Below, piece by piece: positions 1 through 8,896 of a stretch of 34,918 bases of DNA. This DNA is from Ignavibacteria bacterium. Its GTDB lineage: Bacteria; Bacteroidota; Ignavibacteria; UBA10030. A program made the translations under genes and the position numbers. Under the pieces are notes generated by a model, which saw only the letters and a list, made by a program, of their open reading frames with translations, ran no database searches and was not told where the DNA came from. How positions within the stretch are numbered: the stretch's first letter is position 1; every line of letters starts with the position of its first letter. The DNA lies in the NCBI GenBank assembly GCA_016873755.1, contig VGWB01000013.1, positions 1-34,918 on the forward strand, in the 5' to 3' direction.

Positions 1-226
1 TTACACTCTCAGCCTGTCGTGAAACGCGAGATACACCTGCTTCTCCTACGATAGACGCTCACGAACCGCCTTGCTTTTCGCTCCCCTCTTTGATAGATTG
101 GTTTCGGTTTTCCGGATGCTTTCTTCGGTTGTGCTCATGCCCGTAGCAGCAATTGGTTCGGCGTCAAGTGGACACGACCATTGATCACTCACCTCACGAG
201 CGGTTTCTCATCTTCGGAAAGTCATT
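1..226. other. Left edge, no gene recognised
   Basis: I see no convincing coding region, RNA gene or promoter here. The stretch should hold the first 20-30 codons of the decayed cyclodeaminase-family gene that follows, but no matching residues are visible in any frame. Confidence 0.5.
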
Positions 227-957
227 ATGCTGATGGAAAAGGTGTTTGCCGCGCTTGCACGGGGGGAGGCGGCGGTTCCCGAGAGAACAGTTCTGACGCT
301 AGAAAACACCGATAACTCGATCCTTTTCATGCCTGGACCCCTTGCGGACTCCGGCGGAATCGGAATAGAAGCTCTCAGTGTCTTTCCGTCAGACGCCGCG
401 AGAGGAATTCCCACGATCTGAGCGCAGATTCTGTTGTGCGACTTTGAGACCGGTGAGGCGAAAGCGATTCTGGAAGGGGGCTGCACCACGTCGCTCACGA
501 CAGCGACAACGGCAGCCGTCGCCACGAAATATCTGGCGCGCAAGGATGCTGAGAGTCTGGGTGTCTTTGGCGCCGGTGTGCAGGCGAGAAGCCAGATCAC
601 GGCGTGCCTGGAAGTCAGGACGCTGAAACGTATCACGATCCACAATCTGTACACGCATAAGGCCGCGGCTCTCGCGCAGCACGTTCAATCCTTGACAGGA
701 TCGACTTGTGAGTGCCTGGTGGCGAAGAGCGCTCGGGAACTTCCGTCCGCCTCCGACATCATCATAACCGCAACAACATCGCACACCCCTGTGTTCGAAG
801 GGCGTTCCTTGAAGGAAGGAACACACATCAATGCCATCGATTCCTTCAAGCGTCACGTTCGAGAAGTTGATGACGCGACAATACGACGCTCACGGATCTT
901 CGTCGACTCGTACCAGCACGCGCTTATAGAAGCGGGGGATCTGACCGCGATACACGT
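227..957 (+). pseudogene. Decayed ornithine cyclodeaminase / mu-crystallin family gene
   Basis: The reading frame shows the core of the ornithine cyclodeaminase / alanine dehydrogenase / mu-crystallin family. These are NAD(P)-dependent enzymes acting on amino or imino acids. Visible are an N-terminal piece (AALARGEAAVPERTV), the substrate-side segment, and the Rossmann motif LGVFGAGVQARSQI, followed by VDSYQHALIEAGDL. An in-frame TGA at 419-421 splits it: the frame continues as AQILLCDFETGEAKAIL directly after the stop. The usual N-terminal start region is missing, and homology fades after about position 957, where a C-terminal helix region is expected. The frame then stays open into the next gene by chance. 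An early stop and loss of both ends mean this is a pseudogene and not an active enzyme. Confidence 0.75.
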
Positions 958-1085
958 GGCCGGGCGTGGTCATTGTTCTGTTCGGCATTCCGGTGCACTT
1001 TGCTTCGAGAAAATTTTCCGGGATAAGGGCTTCCACGTCTTCTTCAACTTGATCGTCAAACACTATTCAAACGGTGGGAGAAACT

Positions 1086-2678
1086 ATGAACAGCATGATC
1101 AAAAGAGTCAGCGCCAGGAGAGCGCTCACGCGTTCCGTCCGGATGATGCTGGTGCTCTCCGTTCTTGGGTTAATGTGTGTCGAATACTATGCGCCTGCAA
1201 GCGAACCGAAACAGAGGGCGCGTATCAAAATCGATGTTGAGAGAAAGATCGGGGAGATCGATCCGAAGATCTATGGTAACTTCATCGAACACCTTGGCCG
1301 GTGTATCTACGGCGGAATCTATGATCCGGAATCCGAGCTGGCAGACGGTGACGGATTCCGAAAAGACGTGCTCGACGCCGCCAAGCAGCTCGGTGTCACG
1401 ATCCTTCGCTGGCCTGGGGGTAACTTTGCCTCAGGGTATCACTGGGAGGATGGTATCGGTCCGAAGGAGAAACGACCTAAACGAATCGATCTTGCATGGG
1501 GTGCCGTCGAAAGCAATGCCGTAGGGACAGACGAGTACATCAGGTTCTGCCGGAAGCTCGGGACGGAGCCGTACATCTGCGTCAACCTGGGAACGGGGAC
1601 CTGGGACGAGGCACGCAACTGGGTGGAGTACTGCAACCGGAAATCCGGCACCTATTACTCGGACCTTCGGATAAAGAACGGTTCACCCGAGCCGCACAAC
1701 GTGAAGTACTGGGCCCTCGGCAATGAGATGGACGGCGACTGGCAGATGGGCCACCGTAGCGCCGAGGATTACGGGAAGTTCGCGCTGGAGGCCGCGAAAC
1801 TAATGAAGTGGATAGACCGCGATATCAAGCTCATCGCATGCGGCTCCAGTCATTTCGGCGGGGACTGGGTTGAGTGGAATCGAACCGTCCTGCGTTACCT
1901 CAAAGACCATGCGGATTACATAGCGCTTCACACCTATCTCGGGAACCGCGACAGAGACTACTACAGGTTCCTCGGCTCGACGACAGACGTTGAGAAAAGG
2001 ATTAAGATCGTTGAAGGTCTGATCAACGAGACCATGACCAAGACCTCCCGCCAGACCCCGATCTACATTGCGTTCGACGAATGGAACGTCTGGTATCGCG
2101 CATGGATAGACAAGCAGCTGGAAGAGACGTACACTCTCGAGGACGCGCTCGTCGTTGCGCAGTTTCTCAACTGCTTCGTGAGAAACGCGCACGTCGTCAA
2201 GATTGCCAACATGGCGCAGCTGGTCAACGTCATCGCTCCGATCCGGGCCGACAAGAGCGGTATGTGGCTGCAAACCATCTACTACCCACTTCAACTCTTC
2301 GCGACCCACTGTCAAGGTTCATCCCTCGATGCCCTTGTGTCGTGCGACAGGTATGAAGCCGGGCGCTTCAAGGATGTCCCTTATCTCGATGTCTCGTGCG
2401 CACACGATCCTGCAAGCGGCAGCATCGTCATCAATGTAGTGAACAGGCACCGCGATGAAGCGATAGAGACGGACATCATCAGCCAGGCGGGTAGGGTCGC
2501 GGACAAAGCCATGGTGTTCGAAGTCAATGGCTCGGATCCGAGCGTGGAAAACAGTGCTTCGGCTCAGGCGGTGAAATCAATTCAGAAACAGGTCGACGTC
2601 GGGGGAAAACAGCAGTTCGCGTATTCCTTCCCACCCCATTCCTTCACGGTTATCAAAGTGAAGATGAAAATGGACTGA
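1086..2678 (+). CDS. Exported alpha-L-arabinofuranosidase, GH51
   Basis: This is a retaining alpha-L-arabinofuranosidase that releases terminal arabinose from arabinan or arabinoxylan. About 530 residues. A basic N-terminus and hydrophobic stretch (MMLVLSVLGLMCV) form a signal peptide. The GH51 barrel starts near residue 40 (KIYGNFIEHLGRCIYGGIY). The acid/base is Glu214 in WALGNEMDG and the nucleophile is Glu332 in IAFDEWNVW, both intact. A C-terminal beta domain follows (VINVVNRHRDEAIETDI), so the gene is full length. The ATG at 1086 is chosen because GGGAG lies 5 bases upstream; a GTG at 1074 would add four residues and overlap that site. It ends 3 bases before the M1 peptidase, so the two are probably co-transcribed. 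The family call is firm; the exact substrate is inferred from the neighbouring ara genes and GH127. Confidence 0.93.
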   Translation: MNSMIKRVSARRALTRSVRMMLVLSVLGLMCVEYYAPASEPKQRARIKIDVERKIGEIDPKIYGNFIEHLGRCIYGGIYDPESELADGDGFRKDVLDAAKQLGVTILRWPGGNFASGYHWEDGIGPKEKRPKRIDLAWGAVESNAVGTDEYIRFCRKLGTEPYICVNLGTGTWDEARNWVEYCNRKSGTYYSDLRIKNGSPEPHNVKYWALGNEMDGDWQMGHRSAEDYGKFALEAAKLMKWIDRDIKLIACGSSHFGGDWVEWNRTVLRYLKDHADYIALHTYLGNRDRDYYRFLGSTTDVEKRIKIVEGLINETMTKTSRQTPIYIAFDEWNVWYRAWIDKQLEETYTLEDALVVAQFLNCFVRNAHVVKIANMAQLVNVIAPIRADKSGMWLQTIYYPLQLFATHCQGSSLDALVSCDRYEAGRFKDVPYLDVSCAHDPASGSIVINVVNRHRDEAIETDIISQAGRVADKAMVFEVNGSDPSVENSASAQAVKSIQKQVDVGGKQQFAYSFPPHSFTVIKVKMKMD

Positions 2679-2681
2679 CAC

Positions 2682-4415
2682 ATGAATAATCTCCCACACA
2701 GTTCCCATCAAGAACTGCCCTGGCGAATCATCCGCCTGGCTGTTCTCCTGTCAGTTCTCACTGTGCAATCTGGATGGGCACAAACTATGCAGGACCAGCG
2801 CGAGCCCCAGCTCACGAGGGCTGATACGCTTCGAGGGATGCTCACGCCACTGCGGACATGCTACGATATCACGTACTACCACCTCGACGTCCGGATCGAT
2901 CCGGCAGCACAGTTCCTGAAGGGCTCGAACACGATCTTCTTCACTGCTGCGGATGATTTCGACAGGTTGCAGGTCGACCTTTTCAGCAATATGAAGATCG
3001 AAAGGATTGTCCTCGACCGGGACATGGCAGCAACGTTCACACGAGAACTCAACGCGGTGTTCGTTAAGCTCCCGGAACAAGTTCCCAAGGGGTCACGGCA
3101 TTCGCTGCGAATCGAGTACTCCGGCAACCCGATTGTCGCAAGGAGGCCTCCGTGGGACGGTGGTTTCACGTGGGAACGCGACAAAGCGGGAAATCCGTGG
3201 GTCGTCGTGACGTGTCAGGGAACAGGAGCCAGTCTCTGGTGGCCAAACAAAGATCATCAGGCAGATGAACCTGACAGTATGCTCGTCAGCATCACGGTAC
3301 CGCCCGGTCTGGAGGACATCTCCAACGGGCGCCTGCGAGCCCGCACGGTGCTGCCCGACGGCTGGACGAGGTTCGACTGGTTCGTGAGCTATCCCATCAA
3401 CAACTACAACGTTACGGTGAACATCGGCAAGTATGCCCATTTTCGCGAGTTCTACGTCAGCGGTGATACTCTGATACTCGATTACTATGTTATGCCTGAG
3501 AATCTCGAGAAGGCCAAAGTCACCTTCCGGCAAGTGAAGCCGATGATGGAGTGCTATGAGCGCTTCTTTGGGAAGTATCCGTTCTCCAAGGACGGTTACA
3601 AGCTAGTTGAGTGCCCCCACACGGGTATGGAGCATCAGAGTGCTGTCGCGTACGGCAACAGGTACCTCGGAGGATACCGCGGCCGGACCTGGTCGGAGGC
3701 GGGTTTGAAGTTCGATTTCATCATTCTCCACGAGAGCGCACACGAGTGGTGGGGGAACAGCGTCACCTCGAAAGACATCGCCGATATGTGGATCCACGAA
3801 AGCTTCGGGGCTTACGCCGAGGCGCTCTTTGTCGAGTGTCAATACGGCCGCGAGGAGTCGCTGAAATACATCAACGGGAAGAAGCCGAATGTCCTGAATG
3901 ACCGCCCGATCATCGGTGTCTACGACGTGCACAAGCGAGGCTCGGGAGACATGTACGATAAGGGGCAGTTGGTGCTCAACACGCTCCGCAGCGCCATCGA
4001 CGATGATCCACTCTGGTTCTCCATCCTTCGTGGCCTGGCAGAGACCTTCAAGTACCAGACGATCACCGCCGAGGATATCTTCACTTACATCAATAGAAGG
4101 ACAGGAAGAGATCTGAACTATTTCTTCGACCAATATCTGAAGAACACACAGATCCCACAGTTGGTCGTCGAGACATCGAAGAAAGGAGATCGCGTGCAGG
4201 CGCGGTTTCGATGGCAGGCAGATGTCAAGCATTTCCGCATGCCGATCAAGGTGACGACGGCACCGAGCACATACGAGTTCATCAACCCGACGACCGACTG
4301 GCAAACGATCGAACTTCATGGGCTGAAACCTGAGGATTTCCGCATCGCCGAAGATCTCTTCCTGGTGAACCTCAGACTCCGCTGGAGTTATCTCGATCCG
4401 GCTCTTCCTGATTGA
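2682..4415 (+). CDS. Exported M1-family zinc aminopeptidase
   Basis: A zinc metallopeptidase of family M1, 577 residues, with an N-terminal signal peptide (LAVLLSVLTVQSGWAQ). Residues about 55-270 form the saddle-like N-terminal beta domain. The catalytic domain holds the exopeptidase motif as TGMEHQ (instead of GAMEN) and the zinc site HESAH at 350-354 with the third ligand Glu373 in WIHESFGAYAE, exactly the HExxHx18E spacing. The large C-terminal helical domain of the roughly 850-residue members is absent, as in many FCB-group short forms. The start follows the GH51 stop by 3 bases. Placement between an arabinosidase and the arabinose transporter suggests joint attack on glycoproteins, but that role is inference. 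Peptide specificity cannot be read from sequence. Confidence 0.9.
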   Translation: MNNLPHSSHQELPWRIIRLAVLLSVLTVQSGWAQTMQDQREPQLTRADTLRGMLTPLRTCYDITYYHLDVRIDPAAQFLKGSNTIFFTAADDFDRLQVDLFSNMKIERIVLDRDMAATFTRELNAVFVKLPEQVPKGSRHSLRIEYSGNPIVARRPPWDGGFTWERDKAGNPWVVVTCQGTGASLWWPNKDHQADEPDSMLVSITVPPGLEDISNGRLRARTVLPDGWTRFDWFVSYPINNYNVTVNIGKYAHFREFYVSGDTLILDYYVMPENLEKAKVTFRQVKPMMECYERFFGKYPFSKDGYKLVECPHTGMEHQSAVAYGNRYLGGYRGRTWSEAGLKFDFIILHESAHEWWGNSVTSKDIADMWIHESFGAYAEALFVECQYGREESLKYINGKKPNVLNDRPIIGVYDVHKRGSGDMYDKGQLVLNTLRSAIDDDPLWFSILRGLAETFKYQTITAEDIFTYINRRTGRDLNYFFDQYLKNTQIPQLVVETSKKGDRVQARFRWQADVKHFRMPIKVTTAPSTYEFINPTTDWQTIELHGLKPEDFRIAEDLFLVNLRLRWSYLDPALPD

Positions 4416-4700
4416 ACAACAGGATGTGTATGCGATGCCGAGCCGTTCCATTTGCGGAACGAAGGAGCGGATCGGCGCTTGACGTGTTCCCGCGCCGGTT
4501 TTCTGCTTGATTTTGCGGGTATGTCGACGCATCTTTGATCGGTCTTTGCGTCCATTGCTCAATGCAATCCCCACACCGGACAATTCAGACACCCATCTCT
4601 GTTCTACTCGGTTACGTCAGAGCTTCTCTCCGCTGCTGGTGTGACAGAGGCATTCGTCTGACGGGAATCGTTACCGAATAACCTGCTGGAAGGAATACAT

Positions 4701-6455
4701 ATGAGTGTACTCCATACACTGGACTGGCTGGTCATCCTCGGGTATTTCGGCATCATCCTTGCACTAGCGTGGTGGGCGATCAAAAGACAACAACGAACCT
4801 CGGACGGATACTTCCTGGCAGGCCGCAATCTCGGGTGGTTCGTTGTCGGGGCGTCCATTTTTGCCTCCAACATCGGCTCCGAACACCTCGTTGGATTAGC
4901 GGGCTCCGGGGCCACAGATGGGGTCGCCATGGCCCATTACGAACTCCATGCTTGGTGCCTTCTCGTTCTGGGATGGATCATGGTTCCGTTCTACATACGC
5001 TCAAGAGTCTTCACGATGCCCGAGTTCCTCGAGAGGCGATTTTCTCCAACGGCAAGGACTGTTCTTTCAGCAATTTCCCTGGTCGCGTATGTCCTGACGA
5101 AAATCGCGGTGGGTGTATTTGCCGGCGGTGTGGTGTTCGCTGTCTTGCTCCCCGATGTCAACTTGTTCGGCATGGATAGCTTCTGGGTCGGCTCCATCCT
5201 CGTCATTGTCGTTACCGGGCTCTACACAGTGCTCGGTGGAATGAGAGCAGTCGCCTATACGGAAGCTCTTCAAACCATCGTCCTGATCACCGGCTCAGCT
5301 CTCGTGACGGTGTTTGGCCTGAACGCATTGGGTGGTTGGTCTGAACTCCGTGCAATCGCCGGTTCCGAGATGTTCAATCTCTGGAAGCCGCTCGTCCCGG
5401 CTGGCATCGAGGGAACCTGGGCGCCGGTCAAGGAGGCGGGCAGAATGGCATGGTACTTCAATGACAACTATCCGTGGCTGGGCATGCTCTTCTGTGCTCC
5501 GATCATCGGGCTCTGGTATTGGTGCACTGATCAATACATCGTTCAGCGAGCACTATCTGCCCCCAACGAGACACAAGCGCGACGCGGTTCCATATCGGCG
5601 TCGTTCTTCAAGCTACTGCCCGTGTTCATCTTTATTATTCCAGGGATCATCTGCTACGCGCTCGCAGTAAGCGGCAAAGTGCCGGCCTTGCAGCAGCAAC
5701 TGATCGGTCCCGATGGACAGATCATTCGGGACAACGCGCAGCAAGCTTTTCCCCTGATGGTGGCGAATGTGCTCCCGATCGGTGTTCGCGGAATCGTTGT
5801 TGCGGGTCTACTGGCGGCACTCATGAGTTCGCTGGCGGGCGTATTCAATGCCTGCTCGACACTGTTCACGATCGATTTCTACTCGCGGATCAAGAAAAAT
5901 GTAACCCAGGAAAGACTGGTATGGGTTGGAAGGGTCGCGACCACCGTCATGGTCTTGATCGGACTGATGTGGCTTCCGGTTATCCGCGGCGGGAAGGGCT
6001 TGTATGACTACCTGCAGGGAGTGCAGGCGTATCTGGCGCCGCCAATTTTCGTTGTATTCTTCCTTGGAGTCTTCCACAAACGCCTGAACGCGAAAGGTTG
6101 CCTTGCCGCCCTCTATACAGGTTTTATTCTGGGTTTGCTCCGGCTCGCCATCGACACCCCAGTGAAGATGATCGAGGATTTTGAATACACCGAGGGCACG
6201 TTCCTTTGGATTATGAATAACGTTTTCTTTCAGTACTACAGTCTCTTCATCTTCGTCGTCTGCACGGTGGTCATGGTTGGAGTCAGCTACCTCACTGACG
6301 CGCCGGCATACGACAAAATTACCGGGTTGACGTACGGAACGGTGACGGAAGAGCACAAGAAGGGGTCAAGAGCCAGCTGGAACAGGTGGGACGTCATCTC
6401 GTCTGCAACCGTTTTGCTGCTGATCCTTGCGGCATATTTGTACTTCGTCGGTTGA
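4701..6455 (+). CDS. Sodium:solute symporter (SGLT-like), probable arabinose importer
   Basis: An integral membrane protein of the SSS family, 584 residues with about 13-14 hydrophobic segments. It imports a sugar with Na+. Family features include DGYFLAGRNLGWFVVGASI with SNIGSEHLVGLAGSG in the first helices, the loop TMPEFLERRF, and VVAGLLAALMSSLAGVFN near the middle, as in vertebrate SGLT and bacterial vSGLT. A clear GGAAGGA lies just upstream of the ATG. The 285 bases before it carry no recognised gene or promoter. The gene is followed after 37 bases by ribulokinase, so L-arabinose is the likely substrate. That is a context inference; galactose or other monosaccharides remain possible. Confidence 0.88.
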   Translation: MSVLHTLDWLVILGYFGIILALAWWAIKRQQRTSDGYFLAGRNLGWFVVGASIFASNIGSEHLVGLAGSGATDGVAMAHYELHAWCLLVLGWIMVPFYIRSRVFTMPEFLERRFSPTARTVLSAISLVAYVLTKIAVGVFAGGVVFAVLLPDVNLFGMDSFWVGSILVIVVTGLYTVLGGMRAVAYTEALQTIVLITGSALVTVFGLNALGGWSELRAIAGSEMFNLWKPLVPAGIEGTWAPVKEAGRMAWYFNDNYPWLGMLFCAPIIGLWYWCTDQYIVQRALSAPNETQARRGSISASFFKLLPVFIFIIPGIICYALAVSGKVPALQQQLIGPDGQIIRDNAQQAFPLMVANVLPIGVRGIVVAGLLAALMSSLAGVFNACSTLFTIDFYSRIKKNVTQERLVWVGRVATTVMVLIGLMWLPVIRGGKGLYDYLQGVQAYLAPPIFVVFFLGVFHKRLNAKGCLAALYTGFILGLLRLAIDTPVKMIEDFEYTEGTFLWIMNNVFFQYYSLFIFVVCTVVMVGVSYLTDAPAYDKITGLTYGTVTEEHKKGSRASWNRWDVISSATVLLLILAAYLYFVG

Positions 6456-6492
6456 TGCTGAAGCGCTGCCCGTACCAGAAAAGGCATGAACA

Positions 6493-8187
6493 ATGCAGAA
6501 TGAACAGTTTGTGATCGGCGTTGATTTCGGAACGGACTCTGTCCGCTCAGTTATTGTACGTGCCGCTGACGGGAGTGAAATCTCGGGCTCTGTGTTCTCC
6601 TTTCCTCGCTGGACAGAAGGGAAGTACTGCGACCCTGTGATAAATCAGTTCCGCCAACATCCCTTGGATCACATTGAGGGACTGGAGGTGACGATCCGCG
6701 AGGCGCTGCGATCTGCGCCGAAAGGGATCGCCGAGGACATCCTCGGTCTCTCCGTTGATACGACGGGGTCTACACCGGTCGCGGTCAATCGGCAGGGGAT
6801 GCCGCTGTCGTTGACTCCAGGATTTGAAGAGAATCCGAATGCGATGTTCATTCTGTGGAAAGACCATACTGCGGTGAAGGAGGCGGAGGAAATCAACCGG
6901 CTCGCCCATACGTGGGGTGGAATCGACTTCACCAAGTACGAAGGTGGTGTATATTCCTCCGAATGGTTCTGGGCAAAACTCCTTCACGTGCTGCGCGAGG
7001 ATCCCGCGGTCCGCGACGCGGCCTTCTCCTGGGTTGAAAATTGCGACTGGATCCCTGCACTTCTCACGGGCAACACCGACCCTCTCGTTTTGAAGCGCAG
7101 CCGGTGCGCTGCAGGGCACAAGGCGATGTGGCACCCATCGTTCGACGGGCTACCATCAGAGGAATTCCTCGTCAAGCTCGATCCGCTTCTGAAAGGTTTG
7201 CGGGATCGACTGTATAAAGACACCTACACGAGTGATGCGGTTGTGGGTACGCTTGCTGCCGAGTGGGCTTCCCGTTTCGGACTTACGACCAGGGTGAAGG
7301 TCGGTGTCGGCGCGTTCGACGCTCACATGGGAGCGGTTGGCGGCGAAATCCGGCCCTACCACATGACGAAGATCATGGGAACATCGACGTGCGATATGCT
7401 GGTGGTTCCGCAAACCGAGCTTGGGGACAAGACAGTCAGAGGCATATGCGGGCAGGTGGATGGATCGATCATTCCCGGCATGATCGGCCTTGAAGCAGGC
7501 CAGTCGGCGTTCGGTGATGTCTATGCGTGGTTCAAGGATATCTTGATGTGGCCGCTTGAGATTATCGTTGCCAGGAGCCCGCTTCTGACGCCGCAGGTGC
7601 GGGATGCTCTACTGGCAGACGCGTCGGACAGGCTGATTGCCGAGCTTTCCCGAGAGGCGGAGCAGATTCCCCTGGATGTCTCCGGGGGACTCGCGCTTGA
7701 CTGGATGAATGGGAGGAGAACACCGGACGCGAATCAGATGCTCAAGGGGGCCATCACGGGACTCAGTCTCGGAAGCGATGCGCCCCGGATCTTTCGCGCC
7801 CTGGTTGAGGCGACCGCCTTCGGCGCGAAGAAGATTGTGGAAAGGTTCCGATCTGAGGGGGTACGGATTGACGGCGTCATCGCACTCGGCGGCGTCGCGA
7901 GGAAATCTACCTTCATCATGCAGGTAGTTGCGGATGTGCTAAATGCATCCATCGTGGTCCCGCGCTCCGAGCAAACCTGCGCCCTGGGGGCATCGATGTT
8001 TGCTGCGACCGTCGCCGGCATCTACCCGACCGTCGAAGAAGCGAAGAAAGCAATGGGCAGCGGCTTCGACATCGAGTATCGCCCGAATGCAGAGAACGCA
8101 AAGAAGTATGAGTATCTGTATCAGCGTTACTGCCGGTTGGGTGACTTCATCGAACAGGAGATCACGACTCAGAGGAGCAAGGCATGA
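6493..8187 (+). CDS. araB: L-ribulokinase
   Basis: Cytoplasmic FGGY-family kinase that phosphorylates L-ribulose to L-ribulose 5-phosphate in arabinose catabolism. It has 564 residues, the usual AraB length. The phosphate-binding start GVDFGTDSVRSVIV is typical of AraB rather than of xylulose or glycerol kinases. The long AraB insert (YCDPVINQFRQHPLDHIEGL) is present. The catalytic Asp is Asp276 in GVGAFDAHMGAVGG, and the second ATPase domain has ALGGVARKSTFIMQVVAD. The last four bases overlap the araD start (ATGA), which implies translational coupling. Nothing looks damaged. Confidence 0.95.
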   Translation: MQNEQFVIGVDFGTDSVRSVIVRAADGSEISGSVFSFPRWTEGKYCDPVINQFRQHPLDHIEGLEVTIREALRSAPKGIAEDILGLSVDTTGSTPVAVNRQGMPLSLTPGFEENPNAMFILWKDHTAVKEAEEINRLAHTWGGIDFTKYEGGVYSSEWFWAKLLHVLREDPAVRDAAFSWVENCDWIPALLTGNTDPLVLKRSRCAAGHKAMWHPSFDGLPSEEFLVKLDPLLKGLRDRLYKDTYTSDAVVGTLAAEWASRFGLTTRVKVGVGAFDAHMGAVGGEIRPYHMTKIMGTSTCDMLVVPQTELGDKTVRGICGQVDGSIIPGMIGLEAGQSAFGDVYAWFKDILMWPLEIIVARSPLLTPQVRDALLADASDRLIAELSREAEQIPLDVSGGLALDWMNGRRTPDANQMLKGAITGLSLGSDAPRIFRALVEATAFGAKKIVERFRSEGVRIDGVIALGGVARKSTFIMQVVADVLNASIVVPRSEQTCALGASMFAATVAGIYPTVEEAKKAMGSGFDIEYRPNAENAKKYEYLYQRYCRLGDFIEQEITTQRSKA

Positions 8188-8885
8188 ATACCTTTGGAGA
8201 CCTCAAAGAGCAGGCGTGGGAGAGCAATCTGGAGCTCCATCGTCTGGGTCTCGTCGTTCAGACCTTTGGCAACGTCAGCGCTTTTGATCCCGCTCAGGGT
8301 GTCTTTGCGATCAAACCGAGCGGCGTGCTGTACGAAAAGCTGCTCGTGGACGACATGGTGGTGCTCGATCTCCAGCTCAACGTGGTCGAGGGAAAGCTGA
8401 AGCCATCATCCGATACGAAGACTCACGCTGTGCTCTACAGGAATTTCCCTGAGATCGGCGGGATCGCGCACACGCATTCACCGTACGCCGTCGCCTGGGC
8501 ACAGGCGATGAAACCGATCCCGATCCTTGGAACGACACACGCTGACTTCCTTGCGATGGATATCCCTTGCACTGAGGTCATGAGCGATGAGATGATCAAG
8601 GGAGATTACGAAGAAGAAACGGGAAATCTCATCGTCAGGCGTTTTGCCGATCTCTCCTACAAGGAGACCGAGATGGTGCTCGTTGCGAACCACGGACCGT
8701 TCACGTGGGGCAGCACAACGGCAAGAGCGGTTGAGAATAGCCACATGCTTGAAGAGATCGCGAAGATGGCGCTGCTGACCCTTCAGGTAGATCCAAACAC
8801 TCCGAAGCTGACGGGGCCGCTCGTCGACAAGCATTACGAGCGAAAACATGGCGCGCAGGCATACTATGGGCAAAAGGACAATTAG
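8184..8885 (+). CDS. araD: L-ribulose-5-phosphate 4-epimerase
   Basis: Class II aldolase-fold zinc enzyme that converts L-ribulose 5-phosphate to D-xylulose 5-phosphate, feeding the pentose phosphate pathway. It has 233 residues, as expected. Family motifs are GNVSAFDP, IKPSGVLYEKL, and the metal-binding HTHSPYAVAWAQ (His96, His98), with the third ligand His170 in ANHGPFTWG. The C-terminal KHYERKHGAQAYYGQ is typical of AraD rather than of fuculose aldolase. It starts inside the araB stop codon, and the isomerase follows 11 bases later, so these three form a tight operon. Confidence 0.95.
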   Translation: MNTFGDLKEQAWESNLELHRLGLVVQTFGNVSAFDPAQGVFAIKPSGVLYEKLLVDDMVVLDLQLNVVEGKLKPSSDTKTHAVLYRNFPEIGGIAHTHSPYAVAWAQAMKPIPILGTTHADFLAMDIPCTEVMSDEMIKGDYEEETGNLIVRRFADLSYKETEMVLVANHGPFTWGSTTARAVENSHMLEEIAKMALLTLQVDPNTPKLTGPLVDKHYERKHGAQAYYGQKDN

Positions 8886-8896
8886 GAGACGGAGCG

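Noticed and set aside
419-421. In-frame TGA as a selenocysteine codon
   Set aside because: The position is not a catalytic Cys in this family, the gene lacks both ends, and no suitable downstream hairpin is evident.
958-1240. Extension of the cyclodeaminase frame into the GH51 gene
   Set aside because: It is a chance open frame; the GH51 frame there has a ribosome site and a signal peptide.
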